This document shows, piece after piece, positions 1-7,176 of a stretch of 30,468 bases of DNA. Both the position numbers and the translations under genes were made by a program. A model generated the notes under the pieces. That model was not told where the DNA came from and did not search any database. It worked only from the letters and a program-made list of their open reading frames with translations. The stretch's first letter is position 1. Each line of letters begins with the position of its first letter. This DNA comes from an uncultured Rhodoplanes sp. (GTDB taxonomy: Bacteria > Pseudomonadota > Alphaproteobacteria > Rhizobiales > Xanthobacteraceae): contig CAKZHN010000405.1 of assembly GCA_936924235.1 (NCBI GenBank), positions 1 to 30,468 on the forward strand, in the 5' to 3' direction.

Positions 1-165
1 GGCCGCGCAGCCGCGCTCCTCCAGCGCGTCGCGGTAGAACGCCGGGGCATAGGCCTCGGCCTTGTAGCGGGCCTGGTCCTCGGCGGTGTAGAGGTGGCTC
101 CAGGTCTCGTCGAAGGTCTGCAGCGACAACGCGGACAGCACCTCGGCATCGGCGGCGGCGACGGC
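1..165 (-). CDS. Fragment of an unidentified protein-coding gene, open at the left edge
   Basis: Read on the minus strand from about position 165 down to 1, this stretch has one open frame with nearly every codon ending in G or C (39 of 40 codons over 1-120). The plus strand in the same codon phase has its highest GC at first positions, which is the signature of antisense coding. The peptide is rich in Asp, Glu, Tyr, Phe and Trp (for example FDETWSHLYTAEDQARYK), unlike the Arg/Gly/Val-rich plus-strand reading. A GTG at 141 (minus) is one possible start, but the true start may have been lost where it meets the phosphoesterase gene. I do not recognise the family. Confidence 0.4.
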
Positions 166-1827
166 CTGCCGCTGATGCTGGCCGACACCGGAAAAACATT
201 TCCTGCGCCGTGGGCGCCGCTGACCCGGGCCGGATGCGACGTCGGCTCGTTCGCTGTGCCCAATCTCGGTCTGGAAAACCTGGGCGCCGACGTTGCGAGC
301 GTGTTTGGCCCCGGATCGAGGCAGGCCGCGGCGGCAAATGCCAATCCGCGGCAGGCCAAGGCCGATCTGCTCGGCATCGCGATCCACTGCGCGCGCGGCA
401 GCGCGGTCTGCGCCCGGCCCGATGCCGCACCCGATCTCCTGGCCGACGAGCCCGGCGGCTACACGGCGTTCAACGCGCTGTTCGGCCATCTCGCCGTTCA
501 ACGCGCCATTTCGCCCGGGCGCCCGATCCTGGATCTGGACAGCAATACTGTCCGATTCCGCGACGGCGGCAGCGTCCTGGACATCCTCAACCCGACGGCG
601 GCGCAATCGCTCGGCTATGCGGCCGCCATGCTCGAAGCCGGCGTGCCGGTGGTTTCGGTCTTGATCGCCGACCCTCATGAGCAGCGCCGCAGCGGTTCGC
701 GCGCTTTGGGGCCCGGCGAAGCCGGCACCGCGGCGGAGCTGGCGGCTTATGACGCGGCCTTCGCGGCGTTCTTCCGCAGGCTTGCCGGCCGCGGCATCGA
801 TCCGACCAACACCTTATTTGTCGTGACGTCGGTCAACAGCAGCCACTTCGTCGGCAGCCCGCCGGAGCCTGCAGGCTGCGACGGCGTCAGCGTTCCGTGC
901 AGTTACGCCAAGGTCGGAGAAATAGATGCCGCGCTCGACCGCCTGCTCGCCACGCAACGGCGCAACGTCACGAGCTTCGACCTGCAGCCCGACGTCGCGC
1001 CGGCCTTCTACATCCACAGCAATCCCGGGCCGGCCGATCCGGTGACGCGCTCGCTGTCGCAGGACGTCAGCAGGTTGACGGCGGTCAGCCCGATCACCGC
1101 CAAGACCGACACGCTTGCCGCATTCCTGGCCGACCGCGCCGAACTGAAGCTCCTGCACATGGCGACCGCGAGTCCGGCACGCACGCCGAGCTTCGTCATG
1201 TTCGGCGACGCCGACTACCGCTACCGGAATTCCGGCCGCACCACCGACTGCGCGCGGCCGCCGGCCTGCGTGCAGCAGAACGCCGGCTTCGCCTGGAACA
1301 GCGGCGGCATCCAGCCGCCGGTCGTTGCATCGTGGCTCGGACTGGCCGGGCCCGGCGTGCGCCGGCTCGGCGTCACGGGCGATGTGTTCTCGGATCACGC
1401 CGACATCCGCCCCACCGTGATGGCGCTGCTGGGGCTCAAGGACAGCTACGCCCATGACGGCCGCGTGCTGGTGGAGTTTCTCGATGACCGCGTGCTCGCG
1501 GGGCTTGCGCCGCTGCGCCAGCCGTTCGTCAGGCTGGCGCAGGCCTACAAGCAGCTCAACGCGCCGTCGGGCCAGCTCAGCCGCAACAGCCTGACGCTGG
1601 CGACGCGGGCGATCAAAGGCGGTGACGCCGGCTATGCGGACTATCTGGCGAAGATCGATCGCATCACCGAGTTTCGCGACGCGCTCGCGCGCGACATCAA
1701 GCTGCAACTTGCGGGACCGGTGTTCGCCGGCCGTCCGCTCAACCCGCAGAACGCGGACGTTCTTTTGGCACGGGCCGGCGGGCTGATCGACGACGTCGAA
1801 GAGCTTGCGGGCGAGGCGATGCGATAG
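94..1827 (+). CDS. Alkaline-phosphatase-superfamily phosphoesterase, N-terminus missing
   Basis: The reading resembles secreted phosphoesterases of the alkaline phosphatase/sulfatase fold. Recognisable blocks are FTRAGCDVG-like TRAGCDVGSF near the start, LGYAAAMLEAGVPVVSVLIAD, a block SHFVGSPPEP, AWNSGGIQPPVV, and the C-terminal SDHADIRPTVMALLGL followed by DGRVL. That C-terminal block carries Asp/His residues of the type that bind metal in this fold (family knowledge). The usual N-terminal signal peptide and first catalytic block are absent. GTG 94 is only the first in-frame start; the frame is open to the window edge, and codon use indicates that real coding on this strand begins near 150-170. 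It lies 27 bp upstream of gspD, so it could be a type II secretion substrate (inference). Exact substrate is unknown. Confidence 0.6.
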   Translation: MAPGLVEGLQRQRGQHLGIGGGDGLPLMLADTGKTFPAPWAPLTRAGCDVGSFAVPNLGLENLGADVASVFGPGSRQAAAANANPRQAKADLLGIAIHCARGSAVCARPDAAPDLLADEPGGYTAFNALFGHLAVQRAISPGRPILDLDSNTVRFRDGGSVLDILNPTAAQSLGYAAAMLEAGVPVVSVLIADPHEQRRSGSRALGPGEAGTAAELAAYDAAFAAFFRRLAGRGIDPTNTLFVVTSVNSSHFVGSPPEPAGCDGVSVPCSYAKVGEIDAALDRLLATQRRNVTSFDLQPDVAPAFYIHSNPGPADPVTRSLSQDVSRLTAVSPITAKTDTLAAFLADRAELKLLHMATASPARTPSFVMFGDADYRYRNSGRTTDCARPPACVQQNAGFAWNSGGIQPPVVASWLGLAGPGVRRLGVTGDVFSDHADIRPTVMALLGLKDSYAHDGRVLVEFLDDRVLAGLAPLRQPFVRLAQAYKQLNAPSGQLSRNSLTLATRAIKGGDAGYADYLAKIDRITEFRDALARDIKLQLAGPVFAGRPLNPQNADVLLARAGGLIDDVEELAGEAMR

Positions 1828-1854
1828 CGTCGCGCCGTTTGGGGAGAGTATCGA

Positions 1855-4365
1855 ATGAAGACGCCACACGAGCTTTCGAGCCGGCCGCCGCAGCGGCAGA
1901 AGCGTGGCTTGGAGCTTGGCTCGGGGGCTGTCTCGGGGTCTTTCTTGGCGCGTGCGGCTTCGGTCGCGCTGATCGTGGCGTTTCACGGTGTGCTGGTGAG
2001 CTGCTCGACCTGGGACAATGTCGCGGATCTGCCCAAGCGTGACGGCGTGACCGATCCGATCCGCGACACCGATCTGCGCGCTCGCGCGCCCATGCGCACC
2101 GACTCGCGCTTCGACAACGTCATTCAGAAATACATCAAGCCGTTGATCGGTGGCGGCGAGGCAGACCCGCCACCGGCGCAGCCGGCACCCGGCAGCGCAG
2201 CCCTGGATCCGGCAAGTCCTGGCGGCGCGGCGGGCGCCGGCGGCACCTCGGGCACGCCCAGTCCGGGCGCGACGAACACCACTGCAGGCGTCGAGATCAA
2301 TTTCGAAGGCGCCAACATCCAGACCGTGGCCAAGACGCTTCTCGCCGACACGCTGGGGCTGAACTTCGTGGTCGACAACCGCGTGCAGGGCACCGTGACG
2401 CTGGTGTCGGCCGCGCCGATCCAGCGCAAGGACCTGCTCCCGGTGTTCGAGAGCGTGCTGCGCATGTCCAACGCCGCCTTGGTGCGCGACAAGAACTTCG
2501 TGCGGATCGTGCCGCTGCCGGAGAGCGCCGGTTCGGGCAAGGTGACGGTGCTCGGGGCCGGCGAGCCCGGCTACGGCGTGACGATCATTCCGCTGCGGTA
2601 TGTGGCGGCCACGACCGTCTCCAAAACCGTCGAGAACTTCATGGCGCGTCCCGGCGCGGTCCGCGTCGATCAGGCGAGAAACATGGTCATGGTGCAGGGC
2701 ACCTCGACGGAGCGCCAGAACGCGCTCGACATGATCTCGACCTTCGACGTCGAATGGCTGCACGACCAGTCGTTCGGCATCTATCCGCTGCGGGCGACCT
2801 CGGCCGAGACGCTGGTCCGCGAGCTGGAGAAGGTGTTCGATTCCGGCGAGAACGGGCTCGGACAAGGCACCATCAAGTTCCAGCCGATCAACCGCATGAA
2901 CGCCGTGCTAGCCGTGGCGCGAAGCCCCAAGCTCATCGACCGGGTGACGCAATGGGTGCAGCGGCTCGACCGTTCCGACACCAGCGGCACGACGGTGCGG
3001 GTCTATCATCTCAAATATGCCAACGCGCAGCGGCTCCAGAGAGTCTTGAACGACATCTTCGTCGGCCGCGGCGGCGCCGGCGGGTCCGGCGACACCGCGG
3101 CAAGCCAGGTCGCGCCCGGGCAGAACGCCAGCCAGTCGCGTCTCGACTCGCTGCAGAGCGGCTCGAGCTTCCAGAACCAGGGCAGCAGCGGCAGCAGCAC
3201 CACGACCACCACCACCAGCAGCGCGAGCAGCAGCAACAGCGGCGGCCTGAACCGGGCCACGCAGGCCGGCGATTTCGATTCGTTCGGCGGCGACAAGGAA
3301 GGCGGTCAGGACAGCGGCGGCGGCGGTTCTGGCGGCGGCTCGCTGCCGCGCGGCGTGTTCAGCAACGTGCGGATCACCGCCAACCTCGGTGACAATTCGC
3401 TGGTGATCTATTCCACCCAGGAGGACTACAACGTCATCGAGCGTTCGATCCGCGAACTCGACCGCCCGCAGATGCAGGTCGCGATCGACGCCACCATCGC
3501 TGAAGTCACGCTGACCGACCAGTTCCAGTTCGGCATCCAGAGCTTCCTCACCAGCAAAAACCTGGGTCTTGGCACCGACAAGGGATCGAGCCTCTCCACG
3601 CCCAGCTCGACGGCGGGCGGCACCACCACGCAGACCGATCCAACCACCGGCCTCCAGACCGTAGTGCAGCAGGCGTTCCTGCAGCGCGTGCTGCCGGGCT
3701 ACAACCTGCTGCTGGGGAGCGAGGCGCAGCCGACCGTGATCCTGAACGCGCTGTCGCAGCTGACGGACGTGAAGGTGCTGTCGGCGCCGTCGCTGGTGGT
3801 GATGGATAACCAGCCGGCGCTGTTGCAGGTCGGCAACGAAATCCCGTTGTCGACCGGCTCGGCGAACGTGCTCACCACATCGAACACCATCGTCAACACC
3901 ATCGAACGGCGCAACATCGGCGTCATTTTGAAGGTGTGGCCGCGGGTGCGCGCCGGCGGCGCTATCCAGCTCGAGATCGAACAGGAAATCTCCAACGTCG
4001 CCAATCCGAACGACACTGCCAACGCGCTCACGCCGACGCTGACGCAACGCCGCGTCCGCTCGACGGTCGGGGTCCAGAGCGGCCAGACCGTGCTGCTGGG
4101 TGGCCTGATTTCGGAGCAGTCGAACGACACCAAGACCGGTGTGCCGGGGCTCCGCGAGATCAAATATCTTGGTGATCTGCTCGGCAATACCTCCAAGAAC
4201 AAGCAGCGCCAGGAGATCATCATCTTCGTGCGGCCGCGATTGATTCGGAACTCGATCGATGCGGAGAGCGTGGCGGAGGAGTTCCGCAACCGCCTTGAAA
4301 CCATGCGGAGCACGCGGCCGATCGTCGGCGGTGCGGCCGCGATGGCGCCGCCGAAGACAAGGTGA
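1855..4365 (+). CDS. gspD: Type II secretion system secretin GspD, lipoprotein form
   Basis: GspD forms the outer-membrane channel of the type II secretion system. The ATG has a GGGGAGAG ribosome site at 1841-1848. Residues about 29-50 form a hydrophobic signal ending in lipobox L-V-S-C with Cys50, so the protein is probably lipidated. A Pro/Ala/Gly linker follows (about 95-142). An N0-like domain starts near residue 145 (VEINFEGANIQTVAKTLLAD), then N1 (about 234-300), N2 (about 310-380) and N3, which is split by a Gly/Ser/Thr insert (about 406-497). The secretin core covers about 560-800, with VLSAPSLVVMDNQPALLQVG and TVLLGGLISE as hallmark motifs. At 836 residues it is longer than typical GspD, largely because of the linker and insert. 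The prepilin peptidase gene follows. Confidence 0.95.
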   Translation: MKTPHELSSRPPQRQKRGLELGSGAVSGSFLARAASVALIVAFHGVLVSCSTWDNVADLPKRDGVTDPIRDTDLRARAPMRTDSRFDNVIQKYIKPLIGGGEADPPPAQPAPGSAALDPASPGGAAGAGGTSGTPSPGATNTTAGVEINFEGANIQTVAKTLLADTLGLNFVVDNRVQGTVTLVSAAPIQRKDLLPVFESVLRMSNAALVRDKNFVRIVPLPESAGSGKVTVLGAGEPGYGVTIIPLRYVAATTVSKTVENFMARPGAVRVDQARNMVMVQGTSTERQNALDMISTFDVEWLHDQSFGIYPLRATSAETLVRELEKVFDSGENGLGQGTIKFQPINRMNAVLAVARSPKLIDRVTQWVQRLDRSDTSGTTVRVYHLKYANAQRLQRVLNDIFVGRGGAGGSGDTAASQVAPGQNASQSRLDSLQSGSSFQNQGSSGSSTTTTTTSSASSSNSGGLNRATQAGDFDSFGGDKEGGQDSGGGGSGGGSLPRGVFSNVRITANLGDNSLVIYSTQEDYNVIERSIRELDRPQMQVAIDATIAEVTLTDQFQFGIQSFLTSKNLGLGTDKGSSLSTPSSTAGGTTTQTDPTTGLQTVVQQAFLQRVLPGYNLLLGSEAQPTVILNALSQLTDVKVLSAPSLVVMDNQPALLQVGNEIPLSTGSANVLTTSNTIVNTIERRNIGVILKVWPRVRAGGAIQLEIEQEISNVANPNDTANALTPTLTQRRVRSTVGVQSGQTVLLGGLISEQSNDTKTGVPGLREIKYLGDLLGNTSKNKQRQEIIIFVRPRLIRNSIDAESVAEEFRNRLETMRSTRPIVGGAAAMAPPKTR

Positions 4366-4407
4366 GCCGGACGCGTTCAACGCGACAGCTGGGCACAGGC
4401 CAGCGCG

Positions 4408-4459
4408 CATGATGATCGAGCATGATGATCAAGCACAGCGATCACGCATGATGATCAAG
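4408..4459. repeat. Four-copy 13-bp tandem repeat between gspD and the peptidase gene
   Basis: CATGATGATC occurs at 4408-4417, 4421-4430 and 4447-4456, exactly 13 or 26 bp apart. The skipped period at 4434 holds a degenerate copy (CACAGCGATC). The array therefore has four 13-bp units with three good copies. It sits in the 111-bp gap between gspD and the GTG start at 4477, just upstream of the ribosome site. Function is unknown; it could be a protein-binding array or simple slippage repeat. Confidence 0.7.
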
Positions 4460-4476
4460 AGCGACGATGAGGTGGC

Positions 4477-5070
4477 GTGCTGACCGGAATCGACCACAGC
4501 GACCACGACTGGCCCACGATCGATATCCGCCCCGACCTTCGGGTTCTGATCGCAGGCACCGCCGTCATCGCGCTGGTTTCAGCGGCGATGCTGCCGCCAT
4601 CGATCGCGGTGGCCTCGACCATTCTGGGTGCGCTGATGGTCGCGGGCGCGGATGTCGATGCCCGCACTTATCTGCTGCCGGACCTCGTGACGCTCGGTGC
4701 ACTGCTCTGCGGCGTGCTGGTGCCGCTGGCCCTCGATCCGTTCAGCCCGCTGCAGGCCGCGGGGCTGGCGCTTGTTCGTGGCGCCGCCACGGCGCTGGTG
4801 CTGGCGCTGGTGCGGTGGGCCTATGCCTGGAGACGCGGGCGTGAGGGCATCGGCCTGGGCGACGTCAAGCTTGCCGCGGCGATCGGGGCCTGGCTGCCGG
4901 TCGAGGCGATCCCGGTGTGCTTTCTGCTGGCAACCGGCGGCGCCTTCGTCGCGGTGCTGTTCGCGCGATGGCGCGGCGAGAGCTTCGATCGGGCCGCGAG
5001 GATCCCGTTCGGCGCCTTCTTGTGCCCATCGCTTTGGTTTACGTTCTTTTTGTACGCGTTGGCCGAGTAG
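4477..5070 (+). CDS. Short-form type IV prepilin peptidase (A24 family)
   Basis: This polytopic inner-membrane aspartic protease cleaves the leader of (pseudo)pilins. Both family motifs are visible: GADVDARTYLLPDLVTL, with the first catalytic Asp, and GIGLGDVKLAAAIGAWLP, with the GxGDxK second catalytic Asp. Most of the rest is hydrophobic helices. At 197 residues it lacks the N-terminal zinc-binding methyltransferase domain of long GspO/PilD enzymes and matches the CpaA/TadV-like short class. The start chosen is GTG 4477 with GAGG just upstream (4469-4472). Its position after gspD suggests a GspO role, but processing of Flp-type pilins is equally possible. Confidence 0.85.
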   Translation: MLTGIDHSDHDWPTIDIRPDLRVLIAGTAVIALVSAAMLPPSIAVASTILGALMVAGADVDARTYLLPDLVTLGALLCGVLVPLALDPFSPLQAAGLALVRGAATALVLALVRWAYAWRRGREGIGLGDVKLAAAIGAWLPVEAIPVCFLLATGGAFVAVLFARWRGESFDRAARIPFGAFLCPSLWFTFFLYALAE

Positions 5071-5108
5071 GAGAGAGCCGGAACCTGGTCGCGAGGCAGC
5101 GCTTCGAG

Positions 5109-5774
5109 ATGAAATCGAGCGGTTCATTCCCAGTTGAAACCACGCGGCTTACGTTCCGCCGTGGCGCGCTTGGTCTGGCGGTCCTGGCTCTGGCCGCGAC
5201 GCAAGCCTGCACGACGGCGTCCGCCGCGAGCCTCTCCACCGCCGCGCTGCAGAGCGGCGACCTCGCCATCGTGCTCGACGGTGAGATCGCAAATGGCGAC
5301 GGCGACGCGGTCGAGGCCCTGATGAAGGAAACCAACGACCGCGGCAGGCTGGTCGCGGCGCTCCGGCTCGATTCACCTGGCGGGAGCCTCGCCGAGTCGG
5401 TGAAGATCGCCGAGCTCGTGCAGCGCACCAAGATCGCGGTCGTGGTCGGCCCCCGGGCGCAATGCGCCTCGGCCTGCTTTCTGATTTTCGCCGCCGGAAC
5501 CGAGAAGTTCGTGGGTTACGGCGCCGCCATCGGCGTGCATGGCGCCTCCGACCGCTACGGCCGGATCACGCCGCGCGCCGCGGCTGCGACGGTGTCGATG
5601 GCGCGGATGGTCCGGGAGTTCGGCGTGCCGCCGGGGATCGTCGAGAAGCTCGTCGTCACCGGACCCGACGAGATCGTCTGGCTCAGCACCGATGAATTGC
5701 GCTCGATGGGCGCGGTGATCACCGGGCGGCCGCACGTGTCCTTGCCGATTATTGCAGCGCCGGCATCGGGATGA
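5109..5774 (+). CDS. Periplasmic ClpP-like serine protease family protein (COG3904 type)
   Basis: The mature part has the ClpP/crotonase-like pattern: LDSPGGSLAESVKIAELV forms the oxyanion region, CASACFLIFAAG carries the candidate nucleophile Ser, and IGVHGA carries the candidate His. The N-terminus has two arginines, then a hydrophobic stretch and an AASAASL-like cleavage region (FRRGALGLAVLALAATQAC), so export is likely, possibly by Tat. ATG 5109 was chosen because it places this signal at the N-terminus; the frame is open further upstream to 4917 but that would overlap the peptidase gene by about 150 bp. It begins 38 bp after the peptidase gene. The substrate is unknown. Its 3' end overlaps the next, convergent gene by 26 bp. 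Confidence 0.75.
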   Translation: MKSSGSFPVETTRLTFRRGALGLAVLALAATQACTTASAASLSTAALQSGDLAIVLDGEIANGDGDAVEALMKETNDRGRLVAALRLDSPGGSLAESVKIAELVQRTKIAVVVGPRAQCASACFLIFAAGTEKFVGYGAAIGVHGASDRYGRITPRAAAATVSMARMVREFGVPPGIVEKLVVTGPDEIVWLSTDELRSMGAVITGRPHVSLPIIAAPASG

Positions 5775-6219
5775 AATCGCGGCGATCCTGCGAGCGCTCG
5801 CCGGCGCTCACCGGATGGGCGATATAGGAGCAGCCGCCGGCTGCGGCGCGGAACGGCGTCCAGTCCGAAATCGTCCAGGCCTTGATGCCCTCGACCAGCT
5901 CGCCGGAAATCACACATCTGTTGTCGAACGGCGGAATGACCACCATCATATTGTAGCAGCCCGGCTCGATGTCCTTGATCGTGAAGGTCTTCGACGTCCA
6001 GACCGGCGTGTCCGAGATCTGGTTGTTGCCCCAGTTCTTGGCCCAGCACGGCGACAGGTAGAACTGATAGATCGTCCGGCCTGACTTGTTCACCAGAACG
6101 AACTGCGCGGTCCTCACGGCCTGGGCGGTCCTGGTGGCCTTGACGTGGGCGCTGTTGGCCGCCTGCAACGGCAGCGCCGCGAAAAGGGCCGCAAACGCAA
6201 ATGACGCGAACCGTGCCAT
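5749..6219 (-). CDS. Small secreted protein of unknown function
   Basis: The 156-residue product starts with a clear signal peptide (about 1-20, FAALFAALPLQAANSA). The mature part has the pattern VLVNKSGRTIYQFYLSP, a W-G-N-N segment, then IKDIEPGCYNMMVV and WTISD. This recalls a family of small exported proteins with a VNxTGxxIxxxYxSP...WG signature, whose role I do not know. Four cysteines remain after cleavage (in SPCWAK, PGCYN, NRCVI and GGCSY), consistent with two disulfides (inference). GAGAG lies about 10 bases before the ATG. The gene overlaps the 3' end of the ClpP-like gene on the opposite strand and is divergent from the gene at 6408. Confidence 0.75.
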   Translation of the reverse strand: MARFASFAFAALFAALPLQAANSAHVKATRTAQAVRTAQFVLVNKSGRTIYQFYLSPCWAKNWGNNQISDTPVWTSKTFTIKDIEPGCYNMMVVIPPFDNRCVISGELVEGIKAWTISDWTPFRAAAGGCSYIAHPVSAGERSQDRRDFIPMPALQ

Positions 6220-6281
6220 CGATCACTCTCGAACTTTCCGCGCGCGAACGATCCGGGGCGGGAAAGGATTCTACGGCGAGC

Positions 6282-6322
6282 CACATGACGGATGTGTGAC
6301 AGCGGATATCTCGCAGCTGTCA
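6282..6322. promoter_or_regulatory. Two inverted repeats in the divergent intergenic region
   Basis: The 188-bp gap between the divergent genes at 6219 (minus) and 6408 (plus) holds CACAT-N5-ATGTG at 6282-6296 and TGACAGC-N12-GCTGTCA at 6297-6322. The second has perfect 7-bp arms, and its 19-bp centre-to-centre spacing is typical of sites bound by dimeric regulators. No convincing -35/-10 pair was recognised. Assignment as an operator is inference. Confidence 0.4.
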
Positions 6323-6407
6323 ATATTCCGGAGACGCGATTGGCCTATATCTTCCCTGGAGCAGCGACCGGCGGACCTGACGCCGGCATCCGGGGGAGGG
6401 AGACGCG

Positions 6408-6821
6408 ATGAAACCTGCATGGGCCGCGGCCCTGATCGCCATCGGTGCCTCAACCGCCTGCTTTGCCCAGTGCTGCCTGGCCCAGTGCTGCCTGGCCCAG
6501 GAGCCGCCCCCCTCCAAGCCGCCGATCCTGTTGGAATCAAAGAAAGACCCTGCGGCCTTGCTGAACCAGAACTGCGTCGACGTCGAAATCGGCGGCGACA
6601 AAGCGCCGTCGCTCGGCTGTCTCAATCAAAGGCTGAAACAGCAGGTCGACACCGTCCAGCCATCGCTCAATTCACCGCCGCTCGACGGAAAATCGCCGGA
6701 CGCGCGCATCGGCATCGTCAATGAAGCGGCGACGCGACAGCAGTTCGGCTCGAGCTTCGGCAGAACCGTGGTGCCGCCGCGGCCGCCGACGCCGACCATC
6801 CCTCCGTTGGGCCGGCACTGA
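6408..6821 (+). CDS. Small secreted Pro-rich protein of unknown function
   Basis: The 137-residue product is preceded by a very strong purine-rich ribosome site (GGGGGAGGGAGA, about 6391-6402). It begins with a signal peptide (MKPAWAAALIAIGASTACFA), followed directly by two copies of the pentapeptide QCCLA. The mature part is hydrophilic, with a NQNCVDVEIGGDKAPSLGC block holding two cysteines, and a Pro-rich tail ending VPPRPPTPTIPPLGRH. I do not recognise the family. It is probably periplasmic or extracellular. It stands alone, divergent from the secreted-protein gene at 6219. Confidence 0.65.
   Translation: MKPAWAAALIAIGASTACFAQCCLAQCCLAQEPPPSKPPILLESKKDPAALLNQNCVDVEIGGDKAPSLGCLNQRLKQQVDTVQPSLNSPPLDGKSPDARIGIVNEAATRQQFGSSFGRTVVPPRPPTPTIPPLGRH
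6468..6500 (+). repeat. Exact 15-bp tandem duplication at the signal cleavage site
   Basis: CAGTGCTGCCTGGCC occurs at 6468-6482 and again at 6483-6497, followed by CAG. It is in frame and encodes repeated QCCLA, giving three successive Ala-Gln junctions that could each serve as a signal peptidase site. Confidence 0.85.
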
Positions 6822-7176
6822 CCGCCGGTCGCTCGGCGAACTTCGCAAGATTGTTCAGCGGGTAAGCCGCAATCGCGGACCTGCTCGTATCGCTTCCGTT
6901 CCAAACATGCTGCGGAATGGACTGACGATACGAGTGAGTCTGGCGCGCGAACCTGCATGCGCCGAATCCTGGCGTCACAGACACGTAATATTAACAAGTT
7001 ATTTCAGCTTTCCGCGCGGCAGCATTCTCTCGGGGGCAGAGATTCAATTGGCGTGCGGAGCGTTTCGACCGCCACGGCGGAGCGGGAGGGAGTGGACCTG
7101 CCTCTCCTCGTCCTTGTGAGCATGGTCCCGGAGGAGGGACGGCGCGGCTTGGTGTTGGTCAGTTTGTCCGGGGTGA
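6822..7176. other. Intergenic region upstream of the two-partner-secretion locus
   Basis: I see no convincing gene in these 355 bases; the frames open here are Arg-rich or overlap the tpsB gene. The region holds the long hairpin at 6884-6934, an AT-rich stretch with TAATATTA near 6988-6995 that could lie in a promoter, and a small hairpin at 7125-7140 (GTCCC / GGGAC) whose loop contains GGAGGA. Confidence 0.6.
6884..6934. other. Long two-part stem-loop
   Basis: Outer arms CTCGTATCG (6884-6892) and CGATACGAG (6926-6934) pair perfectly over 9 bp. Inner arms TCCGTTCC (6895-6902) and GGAATGGA (6914-6921) pair over 8 bp with one G-U. The loop is 11 nt, with a 2/4-nt internal bulge between the stems. 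It lies 63 bp after the stop of the gene at 6408. No T-run follows, so it is not a classical intrinsic terminator; it could be an RNA element or a protein-binding palindrome. Confidence 0.55.

Noticed and set aside
814..2865. 683-codon open frame on the minus strand
   Set aside because: It is Arg/His/Ala-rich and lies antisense to the phosphoesterase and gspD, both of which have recognisable families. It is a high-GC shadow.
4917..5108. Upstream extension of the ClpP-like protease gene
   Set aside because: It would overlap the peptidase gene by about 150 bp and hide the export signal; ATG 5109 fits better.
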